Assembly: GCA_942493145.1 (NCBI GenBank)
Contig: OW818679.1
Location: forward strand, 1,736,001-1,800,000
Length of the DNA: 64,000 nucleotides
Reading direction: 5' to 3'
Source: ENR-C20 sp942493145
Lineage (GTDB): Bacteria > Bacillota > Clostridia > Acetivibrionales > DTU013
Part shown: positions 39,906-49,700 of the stretch, piece by piece
Layout of the letters: each line of letters starts with the position of its first letter
Numbering within the stretch: the stretch's first letter is position 1
Position numbers and translations under genes: made by a program
Notes under the pieces: model-generated
What the model saw: only the letters and a program-made list of their open reading frames with translations
Databases searched by the model: none
Told to the model about the DNA's origin: nothing

Positions 39906-40613
39906 ATGGCTGAACCGAAATATAAGAGGATACTCCTGAAACTGAGCGGTGAAGCATTGGCAGGGAATCAAAAGGCAGGAATAGACTCCGATATCATCGG
40001 GAATATTTGCGACAGGATAGCTGAAGTCCACAGGTTGGGTGTTCAGATATCCATTGTTGTAGGCGGGGGTAATTTCTGGAGGGGCAAAAGTGGAAAGGGA
40101 ATGGACAGGACTACAGCCGACCATATGGGAATGCTGGCAACTGTCATCAATTCACTGGCACTGCAGGATGCCCTGGAAGCAAGGAATATTCAGACGCGTG
40201 TACAGACTGCAATAAATATGATGCAGATTGCCGAGCCTTACATAAGGCGAAAGGCAGTAAGACATCTGGAAAAGGGACGGATAGTTATATTTGCCTGCGG
40301 AACCGGCAATCCTTACTTTTCAACCGACACCACGGCAGCTCTCAGGGCTGCAGAGATAGATGCAGAGGTAATTTTAATGGCAAAGACCGTCGATGGGGTT
40401 TACGACTCCGATCCTGCAAAGAATCCCGATGCGGTCAAATTCGACAATTTGACGTATTTCGATGCCCTGAACAGAAGGCTCGGAGTAATGGATTCGACGG
40501 CAATATCGCTATGTATGGACAATGGTATACCCGTGATTGTATTCGGACTTGACAATCCCGATAATATTATCAAGGTAATGTATGGAGAGAGCATAGGAAC
40601 TACAATAAATTGA
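39906..40613 (+). CDS. pyrH: UMP kinase
   Basis: About 235 residues from ATG 39906. 'RILLKLSGEALAG', 'VVGGGNFWRGKSG', 'FACGTGNPYFSTDTTAALRA' and 'VDGVYDSDP' are amino-acid-kinase-family UMP kinase motifs. It phosphorylates UMP to UDP. It is separated from tsf by a terminator, and frr follows after 12 nt. Confidence 0.97.
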   Translation: MAEPKYKRILLKLSGEALAGNQKAGIDSDIIGNICDRIAEVHRLGVQISIVVGGGNFWRGKSGKGMDRTTADHMGMLATVINSLALQDALEARNIQTRVQTAINMMQIAEPYIRRKAVRHLEKGRIVIFACGTGNPYFSTDTTAALRAAEIDAEVILMAKTVDGVYDSDPAKNPDAVKFDNLTYFDALNRRLGVMDSTAISLCMDNGIPVIVFGLDNPDNIIKVMYGESIGTTIN

Positions 40614-40625
40614 AGGAGGATAATT

Positions 40626-41183
40626 ATGGCCAAGGAAGCTTACAAAGACATTGAAGAAAAAATGGGCAAGGCAATCCATGTTTTGAAGGAAGAATTGGCG
40701 GGACTGAGAGCAGGCCGAGCAAATCCGGCAATTCTGGACAAGCTGACCGTAGACTATTACGGCGCGCCAACTCCGGTCAACCAGCTGGGAAACATATCAG
40801 TGCCTGAAGCAAGAGTAATAATAATACAGCCTTGGGATGCCAAGACTCTGAGGGACATAGAGAAAGCCATACAGAAATCGGACATAGGCATAAACCCCAA
40901 TAATGACGGCAAGGTTATAAGGTTGATCTTCCCGGTGCTGACCGAGGAGCGAAGGAGAGAACTTACAAAGTCAGTCAAAAAGCATGGCGAAGAATCAAAA
41001 GTAGCTATAAGATCCATCAGAAGGGATGCTATCGAGCATTTTAAAACCCAGAAGAAGAACAGTGAAATCACTGAGGACGATCTGAAGGATGCTGAAAATG
41101 ACATGCAGAAAATGACCGACAAGTTTATTGCAGAAATTGACAGGATCGTTGAGTATAAGGACAAGGAAATCATGGAGGTATAG
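40626..41183 (+). CDS. frr: Ribosome recycling factor
   Basis: 185 residues with 'LAGLRAGRANPAILDKLTVD', 'PWDAKTLRDIEKAIQKSDIG' and 'RRELTKSVKKHGEESKVAIR', the RRF signatures. Full family length. The ribosome site GAAGGAGGATAATT precedes the ATG. Confidence 0.97.
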   Translation: MAKEAYKDIEEKMGKAIHVLKEELAGLRAGRANPAILDKLTVDYYGAPTPVNQLGNISVPEARVIIIQPWDAKTLRDIEKAIQKSDIGINPNNDGKVIRLIFPVLTEERRRELTKSVKKHGEESKVAIRSIRRDAIEHFKTQKKNSEITEDDLKDAENDMQKMTDKFIAEIDRIVEYKDKEIMEV

Positions 41184-41390
41184 GTGCAGATACCTGACGT
41201 AACCGGACATTTGTTGAAGGATGCCCGAAGCCTTCTTGAAAAAGCAGGAATCAAACAAATTGATATACTTATGACTACTCCGCCGAAGCTGAAGGGAAGG
41301 TTACCGGATGAAAATGCGAGAGTAGTCAGACAAAAGCACATAGAAAACGATACAATAGTTAAGTTGGTCGTTTGCGATCCCAACTGCTGA
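41184..41390 (+). CDS. Single PASTA-like domain protein
   Basis: 68 residues from GTG 41184, immediately after the frr stop, with ATGGAGG at 5 nt spacing. The sequence 'VTGHLLKDARSLLEKAGIK' and 'VVRQKHIENDTIVKLVV' fits one PASTA domain, the module that binds cell-wall precursors in penicillin-binding proteins and Ser/Thr kinases. It has no signal peptide or membrane anchor, so it would be cytoplasmic. Coupled to frr and upstream of uppS. Function unknown. Confidence 0.78.
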   Translation: MQIPDVTGHLLKDARSLLEKAGIKQIDILMTTPPKLKGRLPDENARVVRQKHIENDTIVKLVVCDPNC

Positions 41391-41416
41391 TAGAGTAGGG
41401 AAACTTACAGCATGGC

Positions 41417-41476
41417 GTTGACAGAGGGACGGGGGTTGTGTCAACTTGTTGACACGACCCCCGTCCCTCTGTCAAC
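41417..41476. repeat. 29-bp near-perfect hairpin upstream of uppS
   Basis: GTTGACAGAGGGACGGGGG (from 41417) and its complement (ending 41476) pair over 29 bp with one mismatch and a 2-nt loop. It is a snap-back palindrome with a GGGACGG core, related to the other REP-like elements. It can work as a bidirectional transcription block. Confidence 0.8.
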
Positions 41477-41503
41477 CAATTACTTTTCTTTTAGGAGGTA
41501 GGG

Positions 41504-42259
41504 ATGCAGTTTTTTAAAAGATTGCACAAAAAGCCCCAAAATTTAGATCCTATAGATAATGATAATATTCCGTTACATATCGCCATTATTATGGACGGCA
41601 ACGGGAGATGGGCTTCAAAACGAAGGCTTCCCCGCAGTGCGGGACATAGGGCGGGCGCTGAAAACCTGAAGAAGATTGTCAGGGCCAGCGATGCGATTGG
41701 CATAAAATTCCTGACTGTTTATGCTTTTTCAACTGAGAACTGGAACAGGCCTAAAGATGAAGTGGATGGTATAATGGCATTATTGCTGGAATTCCTGAAG
41801 AATGCTGAAAAAGAGATTGGCGGAAGCAATGTCAGGATAAGGGTAATCGGTGAAAAAAGCAACTTGTCGGATGAAATTAAAAACGAAATCGACAGGGTAA
41901 CTGAAAACACGAAGTCAAATGACGGGCTCACACTCATAATTGCGCTGAATTATGGCGGTAGGAATGAGATTACAAACGCTTTAAAAAAGATTTCAGCATC
42001 CGTTAAGGAAGGATCACTTGAACCGGATGACATTGACGAAGACCTGATATCAAGTAATCTATACACCATTGGAATTCCGGATCCCGACCTGATAATAAGG
42101 CCGAGTGGAGAAAACAGGATCAGCAATTTTCTTTTATGGCAATCATCGTACTCGGAATTCTGGTTTTCGGACATACTATGGCCTGACTTTTCGAAAAATG
42201 ACTTGATGTCTGCAATACAAGATTATCAAAAAAGAAACAGAAGATTCGGGGGAGTTTGA
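41504..42259 (+). CDS. uppS: Undecaprenyl diphosphate synthase (isoprenyl transferase)
   Basis: 251 residues: 'IAIIMDGNGRWASKR', 'GHRAGAENLKKIV', 'LTVYAFSTENWNRPKDEV' and 'DLIIRPSGENRISNFLLWQ', the cis-prenyltransferase motifs. It makes the lipid carrier for the cell wall. It begins the uppS-cdsA-dxr-rseP-ispG-polC series. AGGAGG lies upstream. Confidence 0.97.
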   Translation: MQFFKRLHKKPQNLDPIDNDNIPLHIAIIMDGNGRWASKRRLPRSAGHRAGAENLKKIVRASDAIGIKFLTVYAFSTENWNRPKDEVDGIMALLLEFLKNAEKEIGGSNVRIRVIGEKSNLSDEIKNEIDRVTENTKSNDGLTLIIALNYGGRNEITNALKKISASVKEGSLEPDDIDEDLISSNLYTIGIPDPDLIIRPSGENRISNFLLWQSSYSEFWFSDILWPDFSKNDLMSAIQDYQKRNRRFGGV

Positions 42260-42262
42260 CAT

Positions 42263-43096
42263 ATGAAGGTCAGGATAATAAGTGCGACGGTAGGGCTGGC
42301 TCTATTGGCGGTAATTATGATATTGGGCGAAGTGGCTTTGGGGATTACAGTTTTTATCCTGGCTTTAATCGGCCTTCACGAATTCTACGGGGCGGTTGAA
42401 AAGGGCGGATTCAAACCGGTTAAGACTGCGGGATACCTTTTCTGTCTCCCATTGTTATACATAGGAGCCCTTTACAGAATTCCTCTATTGAACAACCTGC
42501 AGCCAAAGATGGCGCTGGTTGATGGGATAATGCTTTGCACTTTCGTTGTGCTTACTGCCCTGCTCTGCATGATCATCTTTTCCAATGGAAGGCATAAACC
42601 GGCTGACATAGCTCTGACATTATTTGGAATTATATATGTGGTCTTCCTTTTTTCTTTTGTTATACTGATCAGAAATATGGAATTTGGTAACCTTTATATA
42701 TGGTTCGCTATAATTGGCGCATTCGTTACAGATACTGCTGCATATTTTACCGGAGTGACTATAGGCAAGACGAAGATTCTTCCGGCAGTCAGCCCCAAAA
42801 AAACCCTGGAGGGCTCAATAGGAGGAATAATTGGCTGTATTGCCGCTATGTTGTTTTTCGGTTTGTATGTGACGAAATATACAGGACCTGTTCCGGTTTT
42901 TCATTTCATAATTCTCGGGCTGTTATGCGGTATAATATCTCAGGTAGGCGACTGGGCGGCTTCAGCGATAAAGCGGTCGGTCGATATCAAGGATTACGGC
43001 AGGATAATGCCCGGTCACGGGGGCGTGCTGGACAGGGTTGACAGCATACTTTTCACAGCACCTGTCGTATATTTCTATGTGACTTTGTTCATGTAG
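42263..43096 (+). CDS. cdsA: Phosphatidate cytidylyltransferase
   Basis: 277 residues with about eight membrane segments and the signature 'SAIKRSVDIKDYGRIMPGHG' and 'GGVLDRVDSILF'. It makes CDP-diacylglycerol. It begins 3 nt after uppS. Confidence 0.96.
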   Translation: MKVRIISATVGLALLAVIMILGEVALGITVFILALIGLHEFYGAVEKGGFKPVKTAGYLFCLPLLYIGALYRIPLLNNLQPKMALVDGIMLCTFVVLTALLCMIIFSNGRHKPADIALTLFGIIYVVFLFSFVILIRNMEFGNLYIWFAIIGAFVTDTAAYFTGVTIGKTKILPAVSPKKTLEGSIGGIIGCIAAMLFFGLYVTKYTGPVPVFHFIILGLLCGIISQVGDWAASAIKRSVDIKDYGRIMPGHGGVLDRVDSILFTAPVVYFYVTLFM

Positions 43097-43141
43097 GTCC
43101 AGTAGTATTGTGTTATCCCAGTAAAGAGAGGTAATGGTAAT

Positions 43142-44281
43142 ATGGCAAAAAATATTTCGCTGCTAGGCTCTACAGGATCGATAGGAGTTCAGACCCTTGA
43201 TGTTGCGAGGAATCTGGACATCCGGGTATCCGCCCTTGCGGCAAACTCCAATATAGACCTTCTGGAAGCCCAGTGCAGGGAGTTTAAACCGCAGATAGCC
43301 TCTATCGGTAGTGTGTTTCTTGCCCGTGAACTGGGGCAAAGGCTGAAAGGCTTAGACATAAAGGTTGTCCATGGTGTGGATGGTATGAAGGAAGTAGCTT
43401 CCTTTGAAGAATCAGATACCGTACTATCAGCTATCGTAGGTATCGCAGGTCTGATTCCGACTGTCGAAGCCGTAAGGAAGGGAAAGGACATAGCACTTGC
43501 CAACAAGGAGACGCTGGTGACTGCCGGCAGTCTGTTCATGGACGAGGTCAAGCTTCACGAAGTGAGCATTTTCCCTGTGGACAGCGAGCATTCGGCAATA
43601 TTCCAGTGCCTTTCGGGAAACAGGCGGGAGGATGTGGAAAGGATAATACTTACGGCTTCGGGAGGGCCTTTCAGGGGAAAGACCAAACAGCAACTTCAGA
43701 ACGTAACTGCTTCCGACGCATTGAAGCATCCTAACTGGGTAATGGGCAGGAAAATCACTATAGATTCTGCTACGCTTATGAACAAAGGCCTTGAAGTAAT
43801 TGAAGCCAAATGGCTCTTCGGTATGGATGAAGTCAATATCGATGTAGTAGTACATCCGCAAAGCATCATTCATTCCATGGTAGAGTACAGGGACGGTTCA
43901 ATAATGGCTCAGCTGGGCTCGCCCGACATGAGGCTGCCTATACAGCTTGCGCTTTCGTGGCCTGAAAGGGCTGCTAATAATTTTTCCAGGCTCGACATGC
44001 TTAAATGCGGTCAGTTGACCTTTGAAAAGCCTGATGTGGAGGCGTTCCCATGTCTGAGACTGGCATACGATGCCATTAAAGCCGGTGGTACCATGCCGGC
44101 AGTGATGAATGGCGCAAATGAAGCTGCAGTAGGACTTTTCCTGAACGGGGACATAGGTTTTTCAGAGATCCCGGAGAGGATTGAAGATGTAATGTTGAGA
44201 CATTCCGTGAATACAAAACCCAGTCTGGATGATATAATAGAAACAGACATATGGGCAAGAAAAGCCATAGGAGGTAATTGA
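43142..44281 (+). CDS. dxr: 1-deoxy-D-xylulose 5-phosphate reductoisomerase
   Basis: 379 residues: NADPH motif 'LLGSTGSIGVQTLDV', 'ALANKETLVTAG', 'PVDSEHSAIFQCL', 'ASGGPFRG' and 'HPNWVMGRKITIDSATLMNK'. It is the second step of the MEP isoprenoid pathway. Its stop overlaps the rseP start (TGATG). Confidence 0.97.
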   Translation: MAKNISLLGSTGSIGVQTLDVARNLDIRVSALAANSNIDLLEAQCREFKPQIASIGSVFLARELGQRLKGLDIKVVHGVDGMKEVASFEESDTVLSAIVGIAGLIPTVEAVRKGKDIALANKETLVTAGSLFMDEVKLHEVSIFPVDSEHSAIFQCLSGNRREDVERIILTASGGPFRGKTKQQLQNVTASDALKHPNWVMGRKITIDSATLMNKGLEVIEAKWLFGMDEVNIDVVVHPQSIIHSMVEYRDGSIMAQLGSPDMRLPIQLALSWPERAANNFSRLDMLKCGQLTFEKPDVEAFPCLRLAYDAIKAGGTMPAVMNGANEAAVGLFLNGDIGFSEIPERIEDVMLRHSVNTKPSLDDIIETDIWARKAIGGN

Positions 44282-45573
44282 TGAGTCTGGTACTGGCATT
44301 TATCGCATTCAACGTAATTGTCCTGATTCATGAACTGGGACATTTCATAGCTGCTAAAAAAATGGGCATAAAAGTCCTTGAATTTTCACTGTTTATCGGT
44401 CCGAAGATATTCAGCATCCAGCGTGGGGAGACCATGTATTCCCTGAGATGCCTGCCGGTCATCGCTTATGTAAAGATGGAGGGTGAGGAAGAGGAATCAA
44501 AAAGTGACCGTGCTTTTAATAACAAATCCCGCTCTGCCAGGGCTTTGACCATATTTGCCGGGCCTTTCGCCAACCTTGTCCTGGCTGTGATACTGTTGAC
44601 AGTGGTTTTTTCATATTCAGGGTTTGCCACCACCAAAATTGCACAGGTGGCTGAAAACTCACCGGCTACAGCCATAGGGCTGAAGGTGGGGGACGAGATA
44701 ACCCGGTATGACGACAAGAGGGTTTATATGACGCTCGACGTCTTTCAGTTTCTTTATGTTTCAAAGGGTGAACCTGTAGAAATAGAATATATCAGCGATG
44801 GGAAAAAGCTTGTCAAGACCATCTCGCCGACGATAATACCCGAATATGATGCTTACAGAATTGGAGCTTCATTCAGCAGCAACACGGGCGAGAATTCGAA
44901 TGTCGTCCTGTCGGTCACGGGGGGATATCCTGCAGAAAAGGCCGGTATTGTTCCCGGAGACAGGGTAATTAAGGTCGACGACACTATGGTGAACAGCCGC
45001 AATGATCTCGTCAGGTACCTGGAGACCACCAAGAACAAGGAAGTGAATCTGACACTGATAAGGGATGGGGCAGAGGTAAATACCAGTATTACACCCAAAA
45101 TGGAAAAAGTATCGGTGCAATATGACCTGGGCATGGGGTTTACAGTTGACAAGGGCAATGTGATTGATGCAGTGCGGCAGTCCTGTGTGTACACCTATTC
45201 CATCGTCAGAAGTACTGTTTACAGCCTTGTATGGCTGATTACCGGACAGGTGGGAATGGATCAGATGAGTGGCCCTGTAGGCATAGTGAGCATAATAGGA
45301 AATGTTGTCGAACAGGAACCTGTCTTTGTTGAAAAAATGATTTCGCTGTTCCAGATAACTGCTTTAATAAGTATAGCTGTAGGCGCAACAAACCTTATAC
45401 CTTTTCCGATGCTGGATGGAAACAAGCTGCTGCTTATAGGTATAGAAGCCATAAGAAGAAAGCCTATAAAGCCCGAACGGGAAGCCTTTATATCGATGAT
45501 TGGTTTTGCGGTGATCATTATGTTCTTCTTATACGTAACCTTCAATGACATAGTGAAGCTGGTAACTGGATAA
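44281..45573 (+). CDS. rseP: RseP/RasP-type intramembrane metalloprotease
   Basis: About 430 residues from ATG 44281. Zinc motif HELGH in 'VLIHELGHFIAAKKMG', two PDZ domains (about 110-175 and 190-260), and the C-terminal 'NLIPFPMLDGNKLL' with the third zinc ligand. It cleaves membrane anti-sigma factors and signal peptides inside the membrane. RsgI-type anti-sigma factors are substrates of such proteases in Bacillus, so the RsgI at 5198 is a possible target. Confidence 0.95.
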   Translation: MSLVLAFIAFNVIVLIHELGHFIAAKKMGIKVLEFSLFIGPKIFSIQRGETMYSLRCLPVIAYVKMEGEEEESKSDRAFNNKSRSARALTIFAGPFANLVLAVILLTVVFSYSGFATTKIAQVAENSPATAIGLKVGDEITRYDDKRVYMTLDVFQFLYVSKGEPVEIEYISDGKKLVKTISPTIIPEYDAYRIGASFSSNTGENSNVVLSVTGGYPAEKAGIVPGDRVIKVDDTMVNSRNDLVRYLETTKNKEVNLTLIRDGAEVNTSITPKMEKVSVQYDLGMGFTVDKGNVIDAVRQSCVYTYSIVRSTVYSLVWLITGQVGMDQMSGPVGIVSIIGNVVEQEPVFVEKMISLFQITALISIAVGATNLIPFPMLDGNKLLLIGIEAIRRKPIKPEREAFISMIGFAVIIMFFLYVTFNDIVKLVTG

Positions 45574-45636
45574 GACAGCGGGATTTGATTGATATGAATG
45601 GTGTAAATTGACAGAATTGATGCGGAGGCTTTGTAA

Positions 45637-46698
45637 ATGGGGGATGGAATAACGAGGAAACCAACAAGGAAGATAAGGGCAGGAAACATTTATATAGGCG
45701 GGGATTCTCCCATATCAGTTCAATCTATGACCAACACAGATACACGGGATGTTAAAGCTACGACAGCTCAGATAATAAGGCTGCAGGAAGCCGGCTGCGA
45801 CCTTGTCAGGCTAGCTGTGCCGGATACTGAGGCTGCAGAGGCTTTTGGAGCTATAAAGAAACAGGTTGACATGCCACTGTCGGCAGATATCCATTTCGAC
45901 TACAGATTGGCGCTGTCCTGCATAAGGAACGGTGCAGACAAGATAAGGATAAACCCGGGCAACATCGGAGACGCCGACAGGGTCCGGAAGGTTGTCGAGG
46001 CGGCAAAGGAGCGCGGCATTCCAATCCGGATCGGCGTCAATTCGGGATCGATAGAAAAACACATACTTGAAAAATTCGGTGGAGTAACACCCGAGGGTAT
46101 GGTGGAAAGTGCACTTGGACATGCTTCCATCCTTGAAGGGCTGGATTTTGAAGACATCATACTTTCCCTGAAAGCTTCGGATGTGTTAACTACAATTGCC
46201 GCATACAGGCGCTGCCCGGAGGTATCAAGGTATCCTCTTCATATAGGGGTTACGGAGGCCGGAACCATATTCAGGGGTACGGTGAAATCCTCTGTAGGGA
46301 TCGGAACCCTGCTGGCCGAAGGAATTGGCGACACCATCAGGGTATCCCTGACCGGGGATCCAGTTGAGGAAGTGAAGGTGGGCAGGGAGATACTTCATTC
46401 CCTCGGTCTTATAAAGGGCGGCATAGAGTTCATATCCTGTCCTACATGTGGTCGCACACGTATCGACCTGATAGGAATAGCCAACATGGTAGAAGAAAAG
46501 CTGGCCGGTGTGGACAAGAATATAAAAGTTGCCGTGATGGGCTGCGCAGTGAACGGACCGGGTGAGGCAAGGGAAGCGGACATAGGCATAGCCGGGGGCG
46601 ATGGTGAAGCACTGCTGTTCATGAAGGGCGAAATTATACGCAAAATTCCACAGGAACGAATAGTGGAAGAATTGTTAAAGGAAATAGAAAAGCTATAG
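45637..46698 (+). CDS. ispG: 4-hydroxy-3-methylbut-2-enyl diphosphate synthase
   Basis: 353 residues: 'VQSMTNTDTRDVKATTAQI', 'ADIHFDYRLAL', 'KIRINPGNIGD' and the [4Fe-4S] ligands in 'SCPTCGRTRIDL' and 'VMGCAVNGPGEA'. It is a MEP pathway enzyme, matching dxr two genes upstream. The start is ATG 45637, behind GCGGAGG. Confidence 0.97.
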   Translation: MGDGITRKPTRKIRAGNIYIGGDSPISVQSMTNTDTRDVKATTAQIIRLQEAGCDLVRLAVPDTEAAEAFGAIKKQVDMPLSADIHFDYRLALSCIRNGADKIRINPGNIGDADRVRKVVEAAKERGIPIRIGVNSGSIEKHILEKFGGVTPEGMVESALGHASILEGLDFEDIILSLKASDVLTTIAAYRRCPEVSRYPLHIGVTEAGTIFRGTVKSSVGIGTLLAEGIGDTIRVSLTGDPVEEVKVGREILHSLGLIKGGIEFISCPTCGRTRIDLIGIANMVEEKLAGVDKNIKVAVMGCAVNGPGEAREADIGIAGGDGEALLFMKGEIIRKIPQERIVEELLKEIEKL

Positions 46699-46756
46699 AT
46701 TTCGATCAGAACATATAGATTATATATAAAATCAGCTGAAACCGGGGTACATACAA

Positions 46757-49700
46757 ATGCAGAAATCCACTGAAGACACCAGGATGTTTTTTGAGGTTTT
46801 CAATTTTCAGGTAAGCGATTCCAATCAAAAACAGGTATTCGAAAATGTGAAAATCCTGAATGTAAGCTTCTTCAAAAAGACTAAAAGTCTTCTGGTCAGG
46901 GCTTCGTCGCCCAAATTGGTTCCAGCCGCAGCAATATCGGACATGGAACAGCTTCTTGCAGGTGAATTGGGCTTTGACTCAGCAAGTCTTAAAATAAAAT
47001 ATGAAAAAGAACTCACGTTGAATGAAGCGCTTGAACAATACTTCAACGAAATTGTGCTGCTCATAAACAGGAAGGTTGCATTGAGCAGGGGAATAATGAC
47101 AGGCTGCGAGTGGGAAGTGACATCTGATGGGGTGGTAATCAACCTGAAATCCAATGGCGAACGTCTGCTCAGAACACATTCCTGTGAAAAAATCATTGCT
47201 GAAATCCTTGAAGATGTATTTGGACACAAGATCCAGGTGCGTTTCGCAAACCCTGAATTTGATGAGAAAAACAGGGAGGATTATCTGGAATTCAAAGAGA
47301 ATGAAGAAGCCCGTGTTGCAAGTATAATCAGCAGCCAGGAGTCTGCGGGCGGTTCCAACGGAAATGGAAAAGGCAGCAGCGGAGGGGCAAACGGAGGAAC
47401 CAACGGAAACGGAGTCTCCAGGAACGGTGCAAACAATAATGGATACAGCAATGGCAATGGCAACGGCAATGGCAATGGTTACAGCAACGGATACAGCAAT
47501 GGCAATGGCAATAGCAACGGATACAGCAACGGCAATGGTAACGGAAACGGTAATGGAAACGGTAACGGATACGGTAATGGAAACGGTAATGGCAAATGGG
47601 CGAAAAAGAAAGAAAAGAAGGAAACCGGGCCTGATGTAATAATGGGAGGACGGTTCAATGATGCCCTGATGAAAATGTCGGAGGTCACACAGGATTCAGG
47701 AAGGATCGCTGTCAGGGGTGAGGTGACAGGAGTAACCTTCAGGGAGATACGCGGAGACCGCTTCCTCTGCAGCTTTGACATTACGGATTTTTCCAGTTCA
47801 ATTACTGCAAAGTTCTTCATAAATAAGGACGATATAGATTTGAGAAAGGAACAGATCAAGGAAAAGCTATTCATAAAGATAAAAGGCGAGGCCCAGTATG
47901 ACAAGTTCTCAAAGGAGCTGTCGGTACTGGTGACCGATATTGTTGAGATAGAGCAGGAGAAAAAGAAGGATACGGCAGAAGTGAAAAGGGTAGAGCTGCA
48001 TCTTCACACGCAGATGAGCTCAATGGACGCCATAACACCTGTAGGGGAGCTTGTAAAACGCGCGGCATCCTGGGGACACAGCGCTGTTGCAATAACTGAT
48101 CATGGAGTGGTGCAGGCCTATCCGGATGCATATTCGGCAGGAAAAAAGAACAACATTAAAGTGATCTACGGCGTGGAATGCTACCTTGTTGACGATGGTC
48201 CCCAGGCAGTTGTTCTGCCTGAGGGCAACAGCGGAGATTATTCAATAGATGATGAATTCGTTGTTTTTGACATTGAAACCACAGGCCTGAGTGCTGAAAA
48301 AGATAAAATCACCGAGATTGGCGCGGTCAAGGTCAGGAACGGCAAGCTTTGCGAGACATTCGCCACCTTTGTAAATCCCAGAATTCATATTCCGGAATTC
48401 ATTACCAAGCTTACAGGCATCACCGACGACATGGTGAAGGATGCACCCTCCACTGAGGACGCCCTTGAAGCTTTTCTTCAATTCACAGGCAGTGCTCCGG
48501 TTGTTGCACATAATGCATCCTTTGACACGGGCTTTATTTCATATAATGCCCGCAAAACCGGTAAAATCTTCAATAATGCAATTGTAGATACGCTGCAGCT
48601 CAGCAGGCAGCTTCTCACTTCACTTTCCAAGCATAAGCTGAACCTGGTGGCAAAGCACCTGGACATAAAACTTGAAAACCACCACAGGGCAGTGAATGAT
48701 GCTGAAACTACAGCCAACATATTTGTCAGATTCATGGATATGATGAAAGGGAAGGACGTCAAGACCCTTAAGGATATGAAAGGACTTTCCGGCGGCGATT
48801 ATACCAAGGTGCCGTCTTTCCATGCCATCCTGCTGGTGAAGAACCAGACCGGATTGAAAAATTTATACAGGATAGTATCCGAGTCACATCTCAATTACTT
48901 TTATAAAAAGCCACGAGTGCCAAAAAGCCTCCTCGCAAGATACAGGGAAGGCATCATAATGGGAAGTGCCTGCGAGGCCGGTGAACTTTACTCAGCGATA
49001 CTGGACAAAAAGAGTGATGAGGATATTGAAAAAGTGGCACGGGCATATGACTACTTCGAGATACAGCCACTCGGGAATAACAGGTTCCTTATGGACAGTG
49101 GCAAGGTTTCTGGAATTGATGAGCTGAAAAGTATCAATAAAAAGATTGTTGAACTCGGTGAACGTATGAAAGTCCCTGTTGTCGCCACCTGTGACGTACA
49201 TTTCATGGAACCGCGGGATGAAGCCTTCAGAAGGATACTTATGTCGGGACTGGGCTATTCCGACGCAGACAAACAGGCTCCACTGTTCTTCAGGACAACT
49301 GGCGAGATGCTTGAGGAATTCTCATATCTGGGAGAGGAAAAGGCTTATGAAGTAGTGGTATCCAATACCAATCTCGTAGCCGGCCTGGTAGAGAGCCTGA
49401 TTCCTATACCATTGGGGACGTTTACCCCAAAAATTCCGGGTGCTGAGAAGGATATAGAGGAGATTGCATATAGAAGTGCACATGCCGTTTACGGTGAAAT
49501 ACTGCCCGATATTGTGCAGAAACGTCTTGAAAAGGAACTGAACTCGATAATAAAGAATGGCTTTGCCGTAATGTACCTGATTGCACAAAAGCTGGTGGCT
49601 AAATCGAATGAAGACGGATATATCGTTGGGTCGAGAGGTTCTGTCGGCTCTTCCTTTGTCGCCACAATGTGCGGTATAACCGAGGTTAATCCTCTGTCAC

